DNA of 64,000 bases from Desertivirga xinjiangensis (GCF_024436435.1 NZ_JAFMZP010000001.1:744001-808000); one strand, 5' to 3'; counted from the first letter of the stretch, positions 55,586 to 63,802 are shown. A program made the numbers and translations. The notes: generated by a model not told the origin, from the letters alone.

Positions 55586-56734
55586 TTAGTTAGCACTAAA
55601 AAGCAGTTCCTTAATCTTTTCTTTATATAATGAAAATGAAAAGTGCTCGAGGCATTGCTTCTGAATCATCTGCTTTACAGATTGGGATGAATCTTGATTT
55701 GCAAGCATTCTTAAAGAAGATTTAAGCGCCGAAGTGTCATAAGGATTTATTAGTACACCAGCTATTGCACTTTTAACAGCTTCTGTTGAACCGTCAAGAT
55801 TTCCTGCAAGGACAGGCAAACCACAGGCTTGCGCCTCAATAAATGCCAGCCCAAATCCCTCTTTTGTACTAGGCAGTACAAATGCGTCCGCCATTTGATA
55901 ATGACTTTGTAATTCATTGTCCGGGATAAACCCGGTGAGATGGACATTGTCTTCCATTGCACATTCTTCAGCTATAGTCTTAATTCTAATGTACTCCTCC
56001 TCATCATATTTACCACACAAAATATAATTGATATCTACTCCTTCTTTTTTTAATTCACCAAGGAGCCTAATGACTTTATCATAATTTTTGTTTTTTTCAG
56101 TGCCTTTCAACCGAGTTAGTGCAAGGAAAATTTTTGCATGGGGCTTGATGAAATATTTCTTTTTTAGTGTATCAATAAGCTGCTGTTCTGGTTCGGATTG
56201 AACGTAAGTTAGATCCGGTGGGGAAAAAAATGGATCCAAGGCATTCGCAATCACTTTCACATTTTTTTTTCCTACATCATGCAATTTCTCAGTTTCTTTC
56301 GCGGTAAACTGGCTAACTGCGATGACATCATCCGAACGTTTTAGAAGAGCTTTTTTAAGAGCATTTAATGGCCGCCAAATCTCTATACCGTGTGTCCAAA
56401 TAATTAATCGGGTAGAGGGTGAAGCGAGTTTGATTGCAAGTCCAATCGGGGCAAGGTTTATATGACTTAATATGACTGTATCTGATTGGATACCCTTTTT
56501 TATGGAATGTAAAATAGCCCTTCCTTTTTTTCCTCCAAGACCTGTAAAACATCCTTTCCGAACATATTTCTCGTTAACTTCTGTATCATACAGTGAGTAC
56601 ATCGAAAAAATTATTTCCCCTGAATCATGCATTTGTTGAAAAGCATATCCCAAACTTCGACATACTGTTTCAACGCCACCTGTCAGACTGAATGTTTTTA
56701 GAGTAATAAAAAGAATCTTCGGCTTTTTAATCAT
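55586..56734 (-). CDS. GT4 family glycosyltransferase
   Basis: A 382-residue GT-B enzyme with LFITLKTFSLTGGVETVCRS (acceptor loop), ALTRLKGTEKNKNYDKVI in the donor half and the E-x7-E segment EGFGLAFIEAQACGLPVLAG. Standard form. It is the first sugar-transfer gene after the wza-wzc-nusG head of the operon, separated by 109 bases in which a short ACTTAT/ATAAGT hairpin can form, possibly a target of the antiterminator. Confidence 0.92.
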   Translation of the reverse strand: MIKKPKILFITLKTFSLTGGVETVCRSLGYAFQQMHDSGEIIFSMYSLYDTEVNEKYVRKGCFTGLGGKKGRAILHSIKKGIQSDTVILSHINLAPIGLAIKLASPSTRLIIWTHGIEIWRPLNALKKALLKRSDDVIAVSQFTAKETEKLHDVGKKNVKVIANALDPFFSPPDLTYVQSEPEQQLIDTLKKKYFIKPHAKIFLALTRLKGTEKNKNYDKVIRLLGELKKEGVDINYILCGKYDEEEYIRIKTIAEECAMEDNVHLTGFIPDNELQSHYQMADAFVLPSTKEGFGLAFIEAQACGLPVLAGNLDGSTEAVKSAIAGVLINPYDTSALKSSLRMLANQDSSQSVKQMIQKQCLEHFSFSLYKEKIKELLFSAN

Positions 56735-56843
56735 TCTTCTTGTCTCGATAATATCAATTAATATTTCACAGCTTCGCCCCGTCAGTCACATTTCTTATCG
56801 GGCAACTGCTGTATATAACTTATTATGAAATGATAAGTAGACT

Positions 56844-57371
56844 TCAGTCCACTCTATAGGATGCTTTGTCCAAAAACACCGCAGGCACTTGTACTAGTAT
56901 CGATTGTCCTGTATGATCAATTCGAATCAACAGTCGTTTTTGCGAATAAATATCTAAAAGTTCTCCCTGTAGCCCTTTCAGAATTCCAGCAGTAATTTCA
57001 ACTAATTCTCCTTTTTCGAAATCTCTGTCAACTAGTTCAAAATCTGCCTCTGAAGCTAATAATAACTTAAGAGTTTCAATTTGCTGTTCTGGGATGCTAG
57101 CTATTTTACCAGAGAAATAAATGAAACGACTAATCCCTCTTGTTGACAAGACATCAGCTTGTTCTCTTTCTGATATTTTTACAAATAAATATGATCTTAA
57201 TACGGGCTCTTCGACCCATTTTCTCCGGTCGCTCCATTGTTTAAGTTGTCTTTGAAGAGGAAGATAGGCCTCGATACCCTTCATCTTTAACAGCTCAAAA
57301 GACTTCTTCTCCGAACGTGGATTAGTGTACACAGGATACCATTTAAGATTATTTCCTTTCTCTTGTTTCAT
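56844..57371 (-). CDS. NusG-like transcription antiterminator (UpxY/RfaH type)
   Basis: A 175-residue NusG-superfamily protein. The NGN domain is clear (LKWYPVYTNPRSEKKSFELL, EAYLPLQRQLKQW, EEPVLRSYLFVKI, FIYFSGKIASIPEQQIETL). It is followed by a KOW domain (FEKGELVEITAGILKGLQGE). In Bacteroidota such UpxY proteins keep RNA polymerase going through long polysaccharide operons, and this operon runs about 34 kb. Its position, third after wza and wzc, lets it act on everything downstream. Confidence 0.92.
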   Translation of the reverse strand: MKQEKGNNLKWYPVYTNPRSEKKSFELLKMKGIEAYLPLQRQLKQWSDRRKWVEEPVLRSYLFVKISEREQADVLSTRGISRFIYFSGKIASIPEQQIETLKLLLASEADFELVDRDFEKGELVEITAGILKGLQGELLDIYSQKRLLIRIDHTGQSILVQVPAVFLDKASYRVD

Positions 57372-57413
57372 ATCTTATTATCAGCTGAGGTATCACACTT
57401 AATGTGTCTATAA

Positions 57414-59813
57414 CTAACTCTTTTTCCAAAATTTCCACCACGATTTCTTTTTATCGTCTGTGTAATATCCTGAAGAACTATACCCTGAATAATCTGAATA
57501 ATAATAGTACTGCCCATATGCACCAGAATAGTTACTCTTGTAATATCTGGAATGTAAAGCGTCATCAATAAAGGCGTTTAATACAATGACAACGTTGTTT
57601 AAATGGTACTCCATACTTAGACGGTCGGGAATAGCAGCAGCAGATGTTTTTGATGCGCCTGATCGGATGACAAACAAATTGATATCTGAATTTCTAATTA
57701 ATGGAATAGAGTCAGATACCAGACCCACCGGTGCAGTATCCAACAAAATATAATCATATTCCTCTTTCAACCTTTCTAACAAGCCAATCATGTTACTACT
57801 GTGGAGTAGTTCAGAAGGGTTTGGGGGGACAGGACCAGATGGAACGAAGTCAAGTTTTTCCAGACTTGTTTTATAAATTATATGTTCAAATGGTGTCTGT
57901 TTAGAAAGAAAACTGCTCAACCCTTTGTTGTTTTCAATATTAAAAGTTCGATGCAGTTTTGACCGTCTTAAATCCGCTCCTATCAAAATAACTTTTTTGT
58001 CTATCAATGCGAGGGTACTCGCCAGGTTTACTGAAACAAACGATTTTCCTTCTCCAGCTATTTCAGAAGTAATACATATTACTTTGCTGTCTTTTTCTCC
58101 GGCAAGAAAACTTAGATTTGTTCTTACCGACCTAACTGACTCAGCAAATACAGATTTTGGTTTTTGGAGCGAAAGAGCTTGTCTGTTATCTTGATCGATA
58201 TAACCTGGAAATTGACGAATTACACCAATAATAGGGGTACTAGTTAAACTCTCAACAGTTTCTTTATCATAAATATAGGGATTAAGTAACCGGACCAACA
58301 GAACCATGCCCAATCCAACTACCAATCCAAGCAAAATAGCATTTGTGTAAATTTTTGATGGAATAGGTGACACCACAGATGTGCCAACAGCCGCGTTGAC
58401 AATGACGGCCCCCGGAACAACAGCTGCACGCATAATTTGTGATTCTAGTCGTTTTTCAGAAAGTAAAGAGAAAACCTTCTGATTGATGTCGAAATCAGAT
58501 TGAAGTTTAGCAAAATCTCGTTCAGCACTAGGAATATTGCTGAGTTCCCGCTCCGCGGAAGCGATCTGACTTTCCACATATTTTTGTGTTCTTTTGTTTC
58601 GCTCCCGATACAATCTTATATTGGTTATTATGGCTTTTTTAGTTTCGGCGATCTGTTTGTCTATTATCTGAATAGTTTGAGAATTGGGATTAAATTGGGT
58701 AAGTTTCCCCTCCCTTTCAAGAATGTACTTATTAAGCTGACCAACTAGATTCGCAAGTAAGCCCCCCAAAGAGCCTTCTAAATTAAGATTTAAGGCTATT
58801 TCATCCTTATTATTTCTTATTTGTTCTTCAAGCTGATTTATCGCAAGTTCTTCAACTTTCAAAGAATTTCGTTGAGTTTGTTGTGTCGTCAATCTCGCGA
58901 TACTCATTTGGGTACTTGTAGACAGATTGACAATCTTATTAGATCTCTTGTACGCTTCTAAAGCTCCTCCGGTTTCTTGTACCTGATCGTATAGAAATTT
59001 GAGCTGTTGTTCTATAAATTCTATTATTTGTGAAGCCGAAGTTCCACGCTCTTTCAAGTCGTAGGCCACGTATTCTTGCATAAGAGCGTTGAGAATATCT
59101 GCTGCAAAAACTGGATTATGATCTCTGTAAGTTAATTGCAGAATGTTGGTGCTGTTTGGTGCTTCTTTTAGAAATAGGCCGCTGTTAATTCTGGATAAAA
59201 AGTCTTCTCTTGCATTGAATTTAATCATGTAAGAGGCTCCTGGGGCTGCATTACTTTCTTTTACTTTAAATGTAATTCCAAGCAGTTTTATCCGATCTCC
59301 GAACGAATATTCTTTTTCAACTAATTTTGCTCCCCGTTTAAAGGAAAGGAGAAATTTCTTCCTGTCAATTTGTGTTAATTCAAAATAGTCTTTGAAAAAG
59401 TTTATAGAATCCTGGTGGATTATTTCTATTGGAAATGGTTTTTTAGGATAGGCATCAGTTGTTCTGACTCTTCCCCGTAGGAAATAAGAAACTTTATAAT
59501 CCAGTCTGCTTACTGCGTTTAAAATTACATCCCTTGATTTAATGACATAAGTTTCAGACTGAACGGTGTTATTATGAGTCGGCTTCAGGGCACCAGCCAG
59601 AATTTTGCTATAATCACTTTTTTCCTCAAACTTAAGCGATCCAGAAGTCGTAAAGACTTCGGGAGTATACCATAGATAGAGATATCCAATTCCGCCAGCT
59701 AAAATCATGCAACCCGCGATCCAGTACCATCGGCTCCAGAATATCTTTAATATTTTAAAATAATCGATCTTCTGATCGATTAGTTTCTTTTCCTGTAATT
59801 CGGAACCGTTCAT
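57414..59813 (-). CDS. wzc: Wzc: tyrosine autokinase and chain-length protein
   Basis: A 799-residue inner-membrane protein. N-terminal Wzz domain with a first span near residues 30-50 (WIAGCMILAGGIGYLYL), a long periplasmic coiled-coil region (about 100-490), and a second span near 495-515 (NAILLGLVVGLGMVLLV). The C-terminal BY-kinase has Walker A GEGKSFVSVNLA, Walker A' VILIGADLRRSK and Walker B YILLDTAPVG. A tyrosine-rich tail (YYKSNYSGAYGQYYYY and more) is the autophosphorylation cluster. It should control polymer length and export with Wza, whose gene overlaps it by one base. Confidence 0.96.
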   Translation of the reverse strand: MNGSELQEKKLIDQKIDYFKILKIFWSRWYWIAGCMILAGGIGYLYLWYTPEVFTTSGSLKFEEKSDYSKILAGALKPTHNNTVQSETYVIKSRDVILNAVSRLDYKVSYFLRGRVRTTDAYPKKPFPIEIIHQDSINFFKDYFELTQIDRKKFLLSFKRGAKLVEKEYSFGDRIKLLGITFKVKESNAAPGASYMIKFNAREDFLSRINSGLFLKEAPNSTNILQLTYRDHNPVFAADILNALMQEYVAYDLKERGTSASQIIEFIEQQLKFLYDQVQETGGALEAYKRSNKIVNLSTSTQMSIARLTTQQTQRNSLKVEELAINQLEEQIRNNKDEIALNLNLEGSLGGLLANLVGQLNKYILEREGKLTQFNPNSQTIQIIDKQIAETKKAIITNIRLYRERNKRTQKYVESQIASAERELSNIPSAERDFAKLQSDFDINQKVFSLLSEKRLESQIMRAAVVPGAVIVNAAVGTSVVSPIPSKIYTNAILLGLVVGLGMVLLVRLLNPYIYDKETVESLTSTPIIGVIRQFPGYIDQDNRQALSLQKPKSVFAESVRSVRTNLSFLAGEKDSKVICITSEIAGEGKSFVSVNLASTLALIDKKVILIGADLRRSKLHRTFNIENNKGLSSFLSKQTPFEHIIYKTSLEKLDFVPSGPVPPNPSELLHSSNMIGLLERLKEEYDYILLDTAPVGLVSDSIPLIRNSDINLFVIRSGASKTSAAAIPDRLSMEYHLNNVVIVLNAFIDDALHSRYYKSNYSGAYGQYYYYSDYSGYSSSGYYTDDKKKSWWKFWKKS

Positions 59814-60598
59814 TATTTGCTAAGGTTATAAATTATCAATGCCAGGTTAACAACTGTCAATGCAGGTTGAATAAAAGAGCGTAGGGTTGATGCACTTTCA
59901 GTAGTAGAGTAAAGCTTCCTCGGCTCAGCATAAATGATATCATTGTTTTGCAAGATTAGCTTCTCACTTGCCAAGCTATTTGCATTCTTAAGGTTCACGT
60001 AAATTATTTCAGGATTAGCGCGGTCCCCACGAATTATTTTCAATTTTTTAGGGTCTGCGCGCTCTGTCAGGCCACCTGATTCGCCCAAAATGTCAACTAG
60101 GGTAGTATTATCTTTCTGCAGTAAATAATTACCCTGAGTGCCAAACTCGCCGAGTACCGTAACTTTTAAGTTAACTACTGAAAGCTCAATGATAGGGTCC
60201 TTCAAAAGTTCTTTACTATAGACTTCTTCAATTCTTGCTTTGGCTTCCCTCCGTGTTAAGCCGCCTACCTTAACTTTACCGATAACTGGCAAGTTTACCT
60301 GCCCGTCATTTTCAACGAAAAATTGTACAGGATTCACGTTTCCACCGCCCTGGCCGGCCTGGGCACCAAATTCAATATTCTGCAGGTTCCGCAACGCAAG
60401 TATATCGTTCGGTTTAATTTTGTAATAAGCATCATCCATTCCATGGTCATTAACCACAAAAACACTTTTCAGGGTGTCGGTGATCCTATCGGTTTTGCTC
60501 GTCAAGATTGCATTTTTATATCTCGAAGCACAAGATGATAATAGTATTACAGCAACTAAAATCAGAAATATGTTATCCCTTATTGGATTAAAACTCAT
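59813..60598 (-). CDS. wza: Wza-like polysaccharide export lipoprotein
   Basis: A 261-residue outer-membrane lipoprotein. The signal peptide ends in LLSSC with lipidated Cys at about 23. The Poly_export domain (YYKIKPNDILALRNL) is followed by SLBB-type repeats (GQVNLPVIGKVKVGGLTRRE and TVLGEFGTQGNYLL). A hydrophobic C-terminal helix (PALTVVNLALIIYNLSK) should cross the outer membrane. It is the first gene of the long minus-strand operon; the divergent gap to the next gene is 73 bases. Confidence 0.95.
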   Translation of the reverse strand: MSFNPIRDNIFLILVAVILLSSCASRYKNAILTSKTDRITDTLKSVFVVNDHGMDDAYYKIKPNDILALRNLQNIEFGAQAGQGGGNVNPVQFFVENDGQVNLPVIGKVKVGGLTRREAKARIEEVYSKELLKDPIIELSVVNLKVTVLGEFGTQGNYLLQKDNTTLVDILGESGGLTERADPKKLKIIRGDRANPEIIYVNLKNANSLASEKLILQNNDIIYAEPRKLYSTTESASTLRSFIQPALTVVNLALIIYNLSK

Positions 60599-60644
60599 TA
60601 GTGTAGAAAGTATAACTTATTGCAATATTACTGCAAGTTTTTGA

Positions 60645-60652
60645 TATTTTTG
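60645..60652 (+). promoter_or_regulatory. -7 box of the divergent GT2 gene
   Basis: TATTTTTG matches TAnnTTTG exactly, 19 bases ahead of the TTG start at 60672. The -33 element is weaker (ATTG about 22 bases upstream). The 73-base gap must also hold the promoter of the wza operon on the other strand, for which no full match is seen. Confidence 0.4.
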
Positions 60653-60671
60653 TAAAAAAAAACACAAAATT

Positions 60672-61421
60672 TTGAAAATATCTATTGTTACCGTCACATT
60701 CAATGCCGAGTCATTTCTAAGAGATTGTATTTCTTCTGTGATGCAGCAGTCTTACCCAAACTTAGAGTACATTATTGTAGACGGACGATCGACAGATAAT
60801 ACGATAAACATTATTAAGAGTTACGAACATCAAATAAACAGGTTTCTTTCCGAAAGTGACCAAGGAATGTACGATGCCCTGAATAAAGGAATAAATATGG
60901 CGACCGGCGACATTGTGGGCCTGTTAAATGCTGACGATTTCTTTGCGTCTCCAGACGTTGTTTCCTCAATAGCTGAAAAAATTTCAAAAACTGACGCCGA
61001 TGTCCTTTATGGTGACCTCTGGTACGTTGATCAGCAAAACACCGATAGACCTCTGCGAAAATGGCGCTCGAAGCCGTACAAGCATGGTATGTTTCAATGG
61101 GGGTGGATGCCGGCTCATCCTACCTTTTATGCCAAAAGAGAATTGTTTGAAAAGTATGGAAACTACCGTTTAGATCTCGGAAGCGCTTGCGATTATGAGT
61201 TGATGATCCGCTTTATGCATAAGTATAAACTGAAGTCTGTATATCTCCCAAAGTTAATGGTGAAAATGAGAGCAGGAGGGATGAGTAACAGCTCTTTGGA
61301 GAACAGGAGGAAAGCTAATGAAGCGGATTTAAAAGCAATGAAGATCAATGGAATAAAGTTTCCGAGATTGGCCGCTTTTCTGAAACCAGTTAGAAAGATT
61401 CCTCAGTTTTTGGGGATCTGA
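60672..61421 (+). CDS. GT2 family glycosyltransferase with a TTG start
   Basis: A 249-residue GT-A enzyme. It begins KISIVTVTFNAESFLRDCI directly after a TTG codon, and no in-frame ATG lies nearby, so the rare start seems real. Donor motif YIIVDGRSTDNTI, then SDQGMYDALNKGI and the DxD equivalent LLNADDFFAS are typical of the WcaA-like subgroup of exopolysaccharide GT2 enzymes. It faces away from wza and may be co-regulated with the operon. Confidence 0.9.
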   Translation: MKISIVTVTFNAESFLRDCISSVMQQSYPNLEYIIVDGRSTDNTINIIKSYEHQINRFLSESDQGMYDALNKGINMATGDIVGLLNADDFFASPDVVSSIAEKISKTDADVLYGDLWYVDQQNTDRPLRKWRSKPYKHGMFQWGWMPAHPTFYAKRELFEKYGNYRLDLGSACDYELMIRFMHKYKLKSVYLPKLMVKMRAGGMSNSSLENRRKANEADLKAMKINGIKFPRLAAFLKPVRKIPQFLGI

Positions 61422-61464
61422 TTTCTTTTACTTTATTTCGTGACGAAAAATAATTTCCAGCGCT

Positions 61465-62148
61465 TTGAAAATATATCTCCTTATTATTATCGGTTGTTTA
61501 TTTGCATTAAACGTATCTGGCCAATATAACTATTACCGCCTTAGTGCAGGGGTGGGTTTGGGTGTTAACACAGCTTTTACTGATTTAGAAAAGACACGTT
61601 ACAACCAATCTATCATTGGTAACCTTGATTACAATCTGACTCCCTTTGTTTCTGCGGGATTGGAGGTTCAAAAAGGAACGCTTAGTGGCGGAGACAAGGA
61701 GCTTGATCCTCATGGGCGGTTCTTCAAGAACAGTTATATGGCATTCACGGTAAATGGAAAGGCTCAGTTAGGCCAGTTTGTAGACTTCGAGAGCAGTAAT
61801 TTTTTATACGCAGTTCGCGGGCTATATGTTGGAACCGGTGTGGGTATCATTCAAAATAAGATGACCGATAATGTCCGTCAAAGAGCAGATGGTCATATCT
61901 TCACTGGAGATGATAAGAGCAGTAATATAGCGATTCCTATCAATACAGGTATTAATTTTAATATCTTGGATCGTTGGGGTTATACCCGATATATCCTTAA
62001 TTTGAACTACCAGATGAATGTTACCATAGGAGAGGGATTGGATGGATATAATGACTCTGCAGCCAAATTTAAAAACCAATATCCTGACTTCTACAGTGTA
62101 TTTTCTGCCGGAATAAAGATCTGCTTCGGGCCTGAAGGCTTGTATTAA
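61465..62148 (+). CDS. Outer-membrane beta-barrel protein, TTG start
   Basis: A 227-residue exported protein with signal peptide KIYLLIIIGCLFALNVSGQ. The mature part shows alternating amphipathic strands (YYRLSAGVGLGVNTAF, LTPFVSAGLEVQKG, YIASQ-like turns) and ends FSAGIKICFGPEGLY. This pattern fits a small eight-to-ten stranded barrel of the OmpW/OMP_b-brl type. The first codon is TTG, in the same TTGAAAATAT context as the preceding gene; no upstream ATG is in frame. A function in glycan export or anchoring is suggested only by location. Confidence 0.8.
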   Translation: MKIYLLIIIGCLFALNVSGQYNYYRLSAGVGLGVNTAFTDLEKTRYNQSIIGNLDYNLTPFVSAGLEVQKGTLSGGDKELDPHGRFFKNSYMAFTVNGKAQLGQFVDFESSNFLYAVRGLYVGTGVGIIQNKMTDNVRQRADGHIFTGDDKSSNIAIPINTGINFNILDRWGYTRYILNLNYQMNVTIGEGLDGYNDSAAKFKNQYPDFYSVFSAGIKICFGPEGLY

Positions 62149-62193
62149 ATCTCTCATTAATCAATTAAAACTTCTTAAAGCAGGTGATTTTCC

Positions 62194-62374
62194 TTCGGGA
62201 ATGGTAACCCTCTGTTCGATAACTATAGCGGAAGTCTAGGGGAAAGATTCGGGAAAGGTTATCCCTTGGTAGCGGATGGCTTCGAGGTTTCTTCGGGAAG
62301 TCTTCGGGAAAACATACCCTTTCTTCGGGAAGTGTTCGGGAAGGCTTCGGAAAAAAGCGAAGCCGCTTCGGGAA
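62194..62374. repeat. Cluster of TTCGGGAA repeats
   Basis: Seven exact copies of TTCGGGAA start at 62194, 62248, 62292, 62303, 62324, 62335 and 62367, with several near-copies between. A perfect hairpin (GGCTTCG paired with CGAAGCC, 62343-62364) lies inside. Open frames across the cluster on both strands are repeat artefacts. No gene is supported here. Confidence 0.7.
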
Positions 62375-62792
62375 ACCTTCGGAAACTGCCGAACACGGAG
62401 GCTTGCTTTTCCGAATGCCTGGCAGGCCTGATAATATTTCTTTGCGAACCTTTTAAGAACAGAACAGATCAATCTGGCGGCAAAGGGGGCTTGATTATTG
62501 GAAGACGAAAATAAGCTCAATTATTTTCGATGATTGCAGACATCATGTCAAGTAATATAAGTAAGATTTTTTGTGTTGTCAACTCTACTGTCAAGCCTAT
62601 TTAGTAAACTTATTCGTTTGTGTAAAGCTTAGGTTGTGAAAAAATAGCTTAAAACACGTTTAGGTTGCCCTTGCAGCGCTTGATGTGCTATAAATGATGT
62701 CTTATGTAGGAAGTGAAAAATATCGCCTTTACGGGCTTTATTTTGCGTCATAATTATTTTTCAGAATGTCTCTGATTTTTCTCATCTTTACA
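62375..62792. other. Intergenic stretch without a supported gene
   Basis: AT-rich DNA between the repeat cluster and the structured leader. A single TGCGTCA copy at 62744 matches the repeats further right. No protein-like frame, RNA gene or clear promoter was found. Confidence 0.4.
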
Positions 62793-62939
62793 GTGCGTCA
62801 CATGCTGGATGAGAATCCAGTCTATTTTTTTATTAATGATATACCCAGGCAAGCAGGTGTAAGTCCTCGCACTCTTCCGGACATCCGGCGTGTGACGCGG
62901 TGACCTGGGTTTTTATTTTGTTTTTCAATGCGTCACACG
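62793..62939 (+). promoter_or_regulatory. Structured leader with two competing stems upstream of the 143-residue gene
   Basis: The strand CGTGTGACGC at 62889-62898 can pair perfectly over 10 bases with GCGTCACACG at 62930-62939. Its core TGTGACGC can instead pair with GCGTCACA at 62795-62802. The two pairings exclude each other. Between them lie a GAGA-loop hairpin with a T-run (62805-62820) and an ACCCAGG...CCTGGGT stem (62843-62849 with 62904-62910) followed by a T-rich tract. The layout resembles an attenuator or riboswitch, but it could also be the end of a small element. No known riboswitch class was recognised. Confidence 0.45.
62805..62820 (+). terminator. GAGA-loop hairpin with T-run
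   Basis: CTGGAT-GAGA-ATCCAG is a perfect six-base stem with a GNRA-type tetraloop, followed by TCTATTTTTTT. It has the form of an intrinsic terminator, though no plus-strand gene ends just before it, so it may end a small RNA or act inside the leader. Confidence 0.5.
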
Positions 62940-62950
62940 AAAAATGAATC

Positions 62951-63000
62951 AGCAGGGGCACCAGGTGCTTCCTGCTGCCGGCCTGTTTCCCCATGCAGGC
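62951..63000 (+). promoter_or_regulatory. Two further hairpins in the leader of the 143-residue gene
   Basis: AGCAGG at 62951-62956 pairs with CCTGCT at 62971-62976 around an inner GCAC/GTGC stem. GCCTG at 62981 pairs with CAGGC at 62996-63000. A purine-rich ribosome site (GGAAAGGAG, about 63036-63044) follows. Confidence 0.4.
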
Positions 63001-63055
63001 TCAATGAACCCATGGATCTATTTGTCAGCCTTCAGGAAGGAAAGGAGCACCGGCA

Positions 63056-63487
63056 ATGAAAAAGCACAAAAATCGCTTCAAGCAGTATGAGGAAATCAGT
63101 GACGAGTTCTCTTCTGAGTGGAGGAAGCTGGATCTCCTGGTTCCTTCTAACCTTAAAATGCTTTGTCGTCTGTTGGATCTGAAGCTCGAAACGCTGCTTA
63201 AAGACTTTATGTGGCGGCTTAGCTATATGGTAGCAAGCGGTACGGATGAACAGTGCCAGGCAGCCAGGGATTATTTTCTTTCCTGCGGCTATGGGAAGAA
63301 TTTCTATTCGGAAAAACAGCTGCAGCAGATCTTCCGCGAACTGGATGCTAAAAAGCAATTCTGGCCGGATGTGGATGATGAGGTGATCACTCCTGTGCAG
63401 GAGGAATTGCATTACCTCTGGAGCCACATGCATATGGAGTATTGGCTTGAGAAGTGGAAGGGGAGGAAGGGGAAGTTTGAGTTGTAA
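63056..63487 (+). CDS. Conserved-looking hypothetical protein, 143 residues
   Basis: A 143-residue charged cytoplasmic protein with no signal peptide or membrane span. The start is supported by a purine-rich site (AAGGAAAGGAG) at a good distance, unusual in this window. The sequence is mainly helical (EEISDEFSSEWRKLDLLVPS, LLDLKLETLLKDFMWRLSYM, FYSEKQLQQIFREL) and rich in Trp and Lys near the end (YWLEKWKGRKGKF). No family is recognised. It lies alone between a highly structured leader and a strong downstream hairpin, so it appears to be an independent and possibly RNA-regulated unit. Confidence 0.7.
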   Translation: MKKHKNRFKQYEEISDEFSSEWRKLDLLVPSNLKMLCRLLDLKLETLLKDFMWRLSYMVASGTDEQCQAARDYFLSCGYGKNFYSEKQLQQIFRELDAKKQFWPDVDDEVITPVQEELHYLWSHMHMEYWLEKWKGRKGKFEL

Positions 63488-63563
63488 GTTTTAGGTTTTA
63501 AGTGGTAGGTTTAGGGCATGGCGCTTAGCCGGTGTGGGGTGTTAATGATGGGCTGTTAATGAT

Positions 63564-63591
63564 ATAGTCGCTGCCTGGAGGTAGTGGCTAT
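63564..63591 (+). terminator. Hairpin downstream of the 143-residue gene
   Basis: A 12-base stem (ATAGTCGCTGCC with GGTAGTGGCTAT, several G-T pairs) closes on a TGGA loop, followed by GTCTTTG. It is 77 bases past the stop and may end that transcript. Confidence 0.5.
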
Positions 63592-63689
63592 GTCTTTGTG
63601 GGGTTTAATGCATCATGCGTTAGCACGCGCATTATGTCGCGACTGTTGGCGACTGTCCTTAGGTGTGCCGAGAGAAGCGACGAATTCTG

Positions 63690-63719
63690 TCCTTAGAGTT
63701 CGCAAGGCGGCTCTAAGGA
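63690..63719. repeat. Perfect inverted repeat
   Basis: TCCTTAGAG at 63690-63698 and CTCTAAGGA at 63711-63719 form a nine-base stem with a 12-base loop. A second TGTCCTTAG lies about 35 bases upstream. The role is unknown; it may add to the terminators on either side. Confidence 0.45.
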
Positions 63720-63732
63720 TTCAAAAATAAAA

Positions 63733-63749
63733 AGGAGTCTCCGACTCCT
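63733..63749 (-). terminator. Terminator of the right-edge Rpn-family gene
   Basis: AGGAGTC-TCC-GACTCCT is a perfect seven-base stem. On the minus strand it is followed by TTTTTATTTTT, the classic intrinsic terminator form, about 93 bases past the Rpn stop. Confidence 0.7.
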
Positions 63750-63761
63750 GACAAATTGTTT

Positions 63762-63802
63762 CTTCGTCATCCTGAACTTGTTTCAGGACCTCTTGCTTAA
63801 GC
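63762..63802. repeat. Dispersed palindromic repeat, copy 2
   Basis: It matches 21448-21488 in 40 of 41 positions, including the core TCCTGAA-N5-TTCAGGA hairpin. Both copies lie next to Rpn-family genes, which may be chance or may reflect a link between the repeat and these nucleases. Confidence 0.75.

Noticed and set aside
62194-62374. Possible CRISPR array
   Set aside because: Repeat unit is only eight bases with irregular spacing, and no cas gene is in the window.
62236-62520. Overlapping open frames on both strands across the TTCGGGAA cluster
   Set aside because: Both are created by the repeat itself; the Ser/Phe/Lys-rich translations follow from the octamer.
62793-62939. Integron attC site or insertion-sequence end
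   Set aside because: No core-site sequences (RYYYAAC/GTTRRRY) and no transposase or integrase nearby; an RNA switch fits the pairing better.
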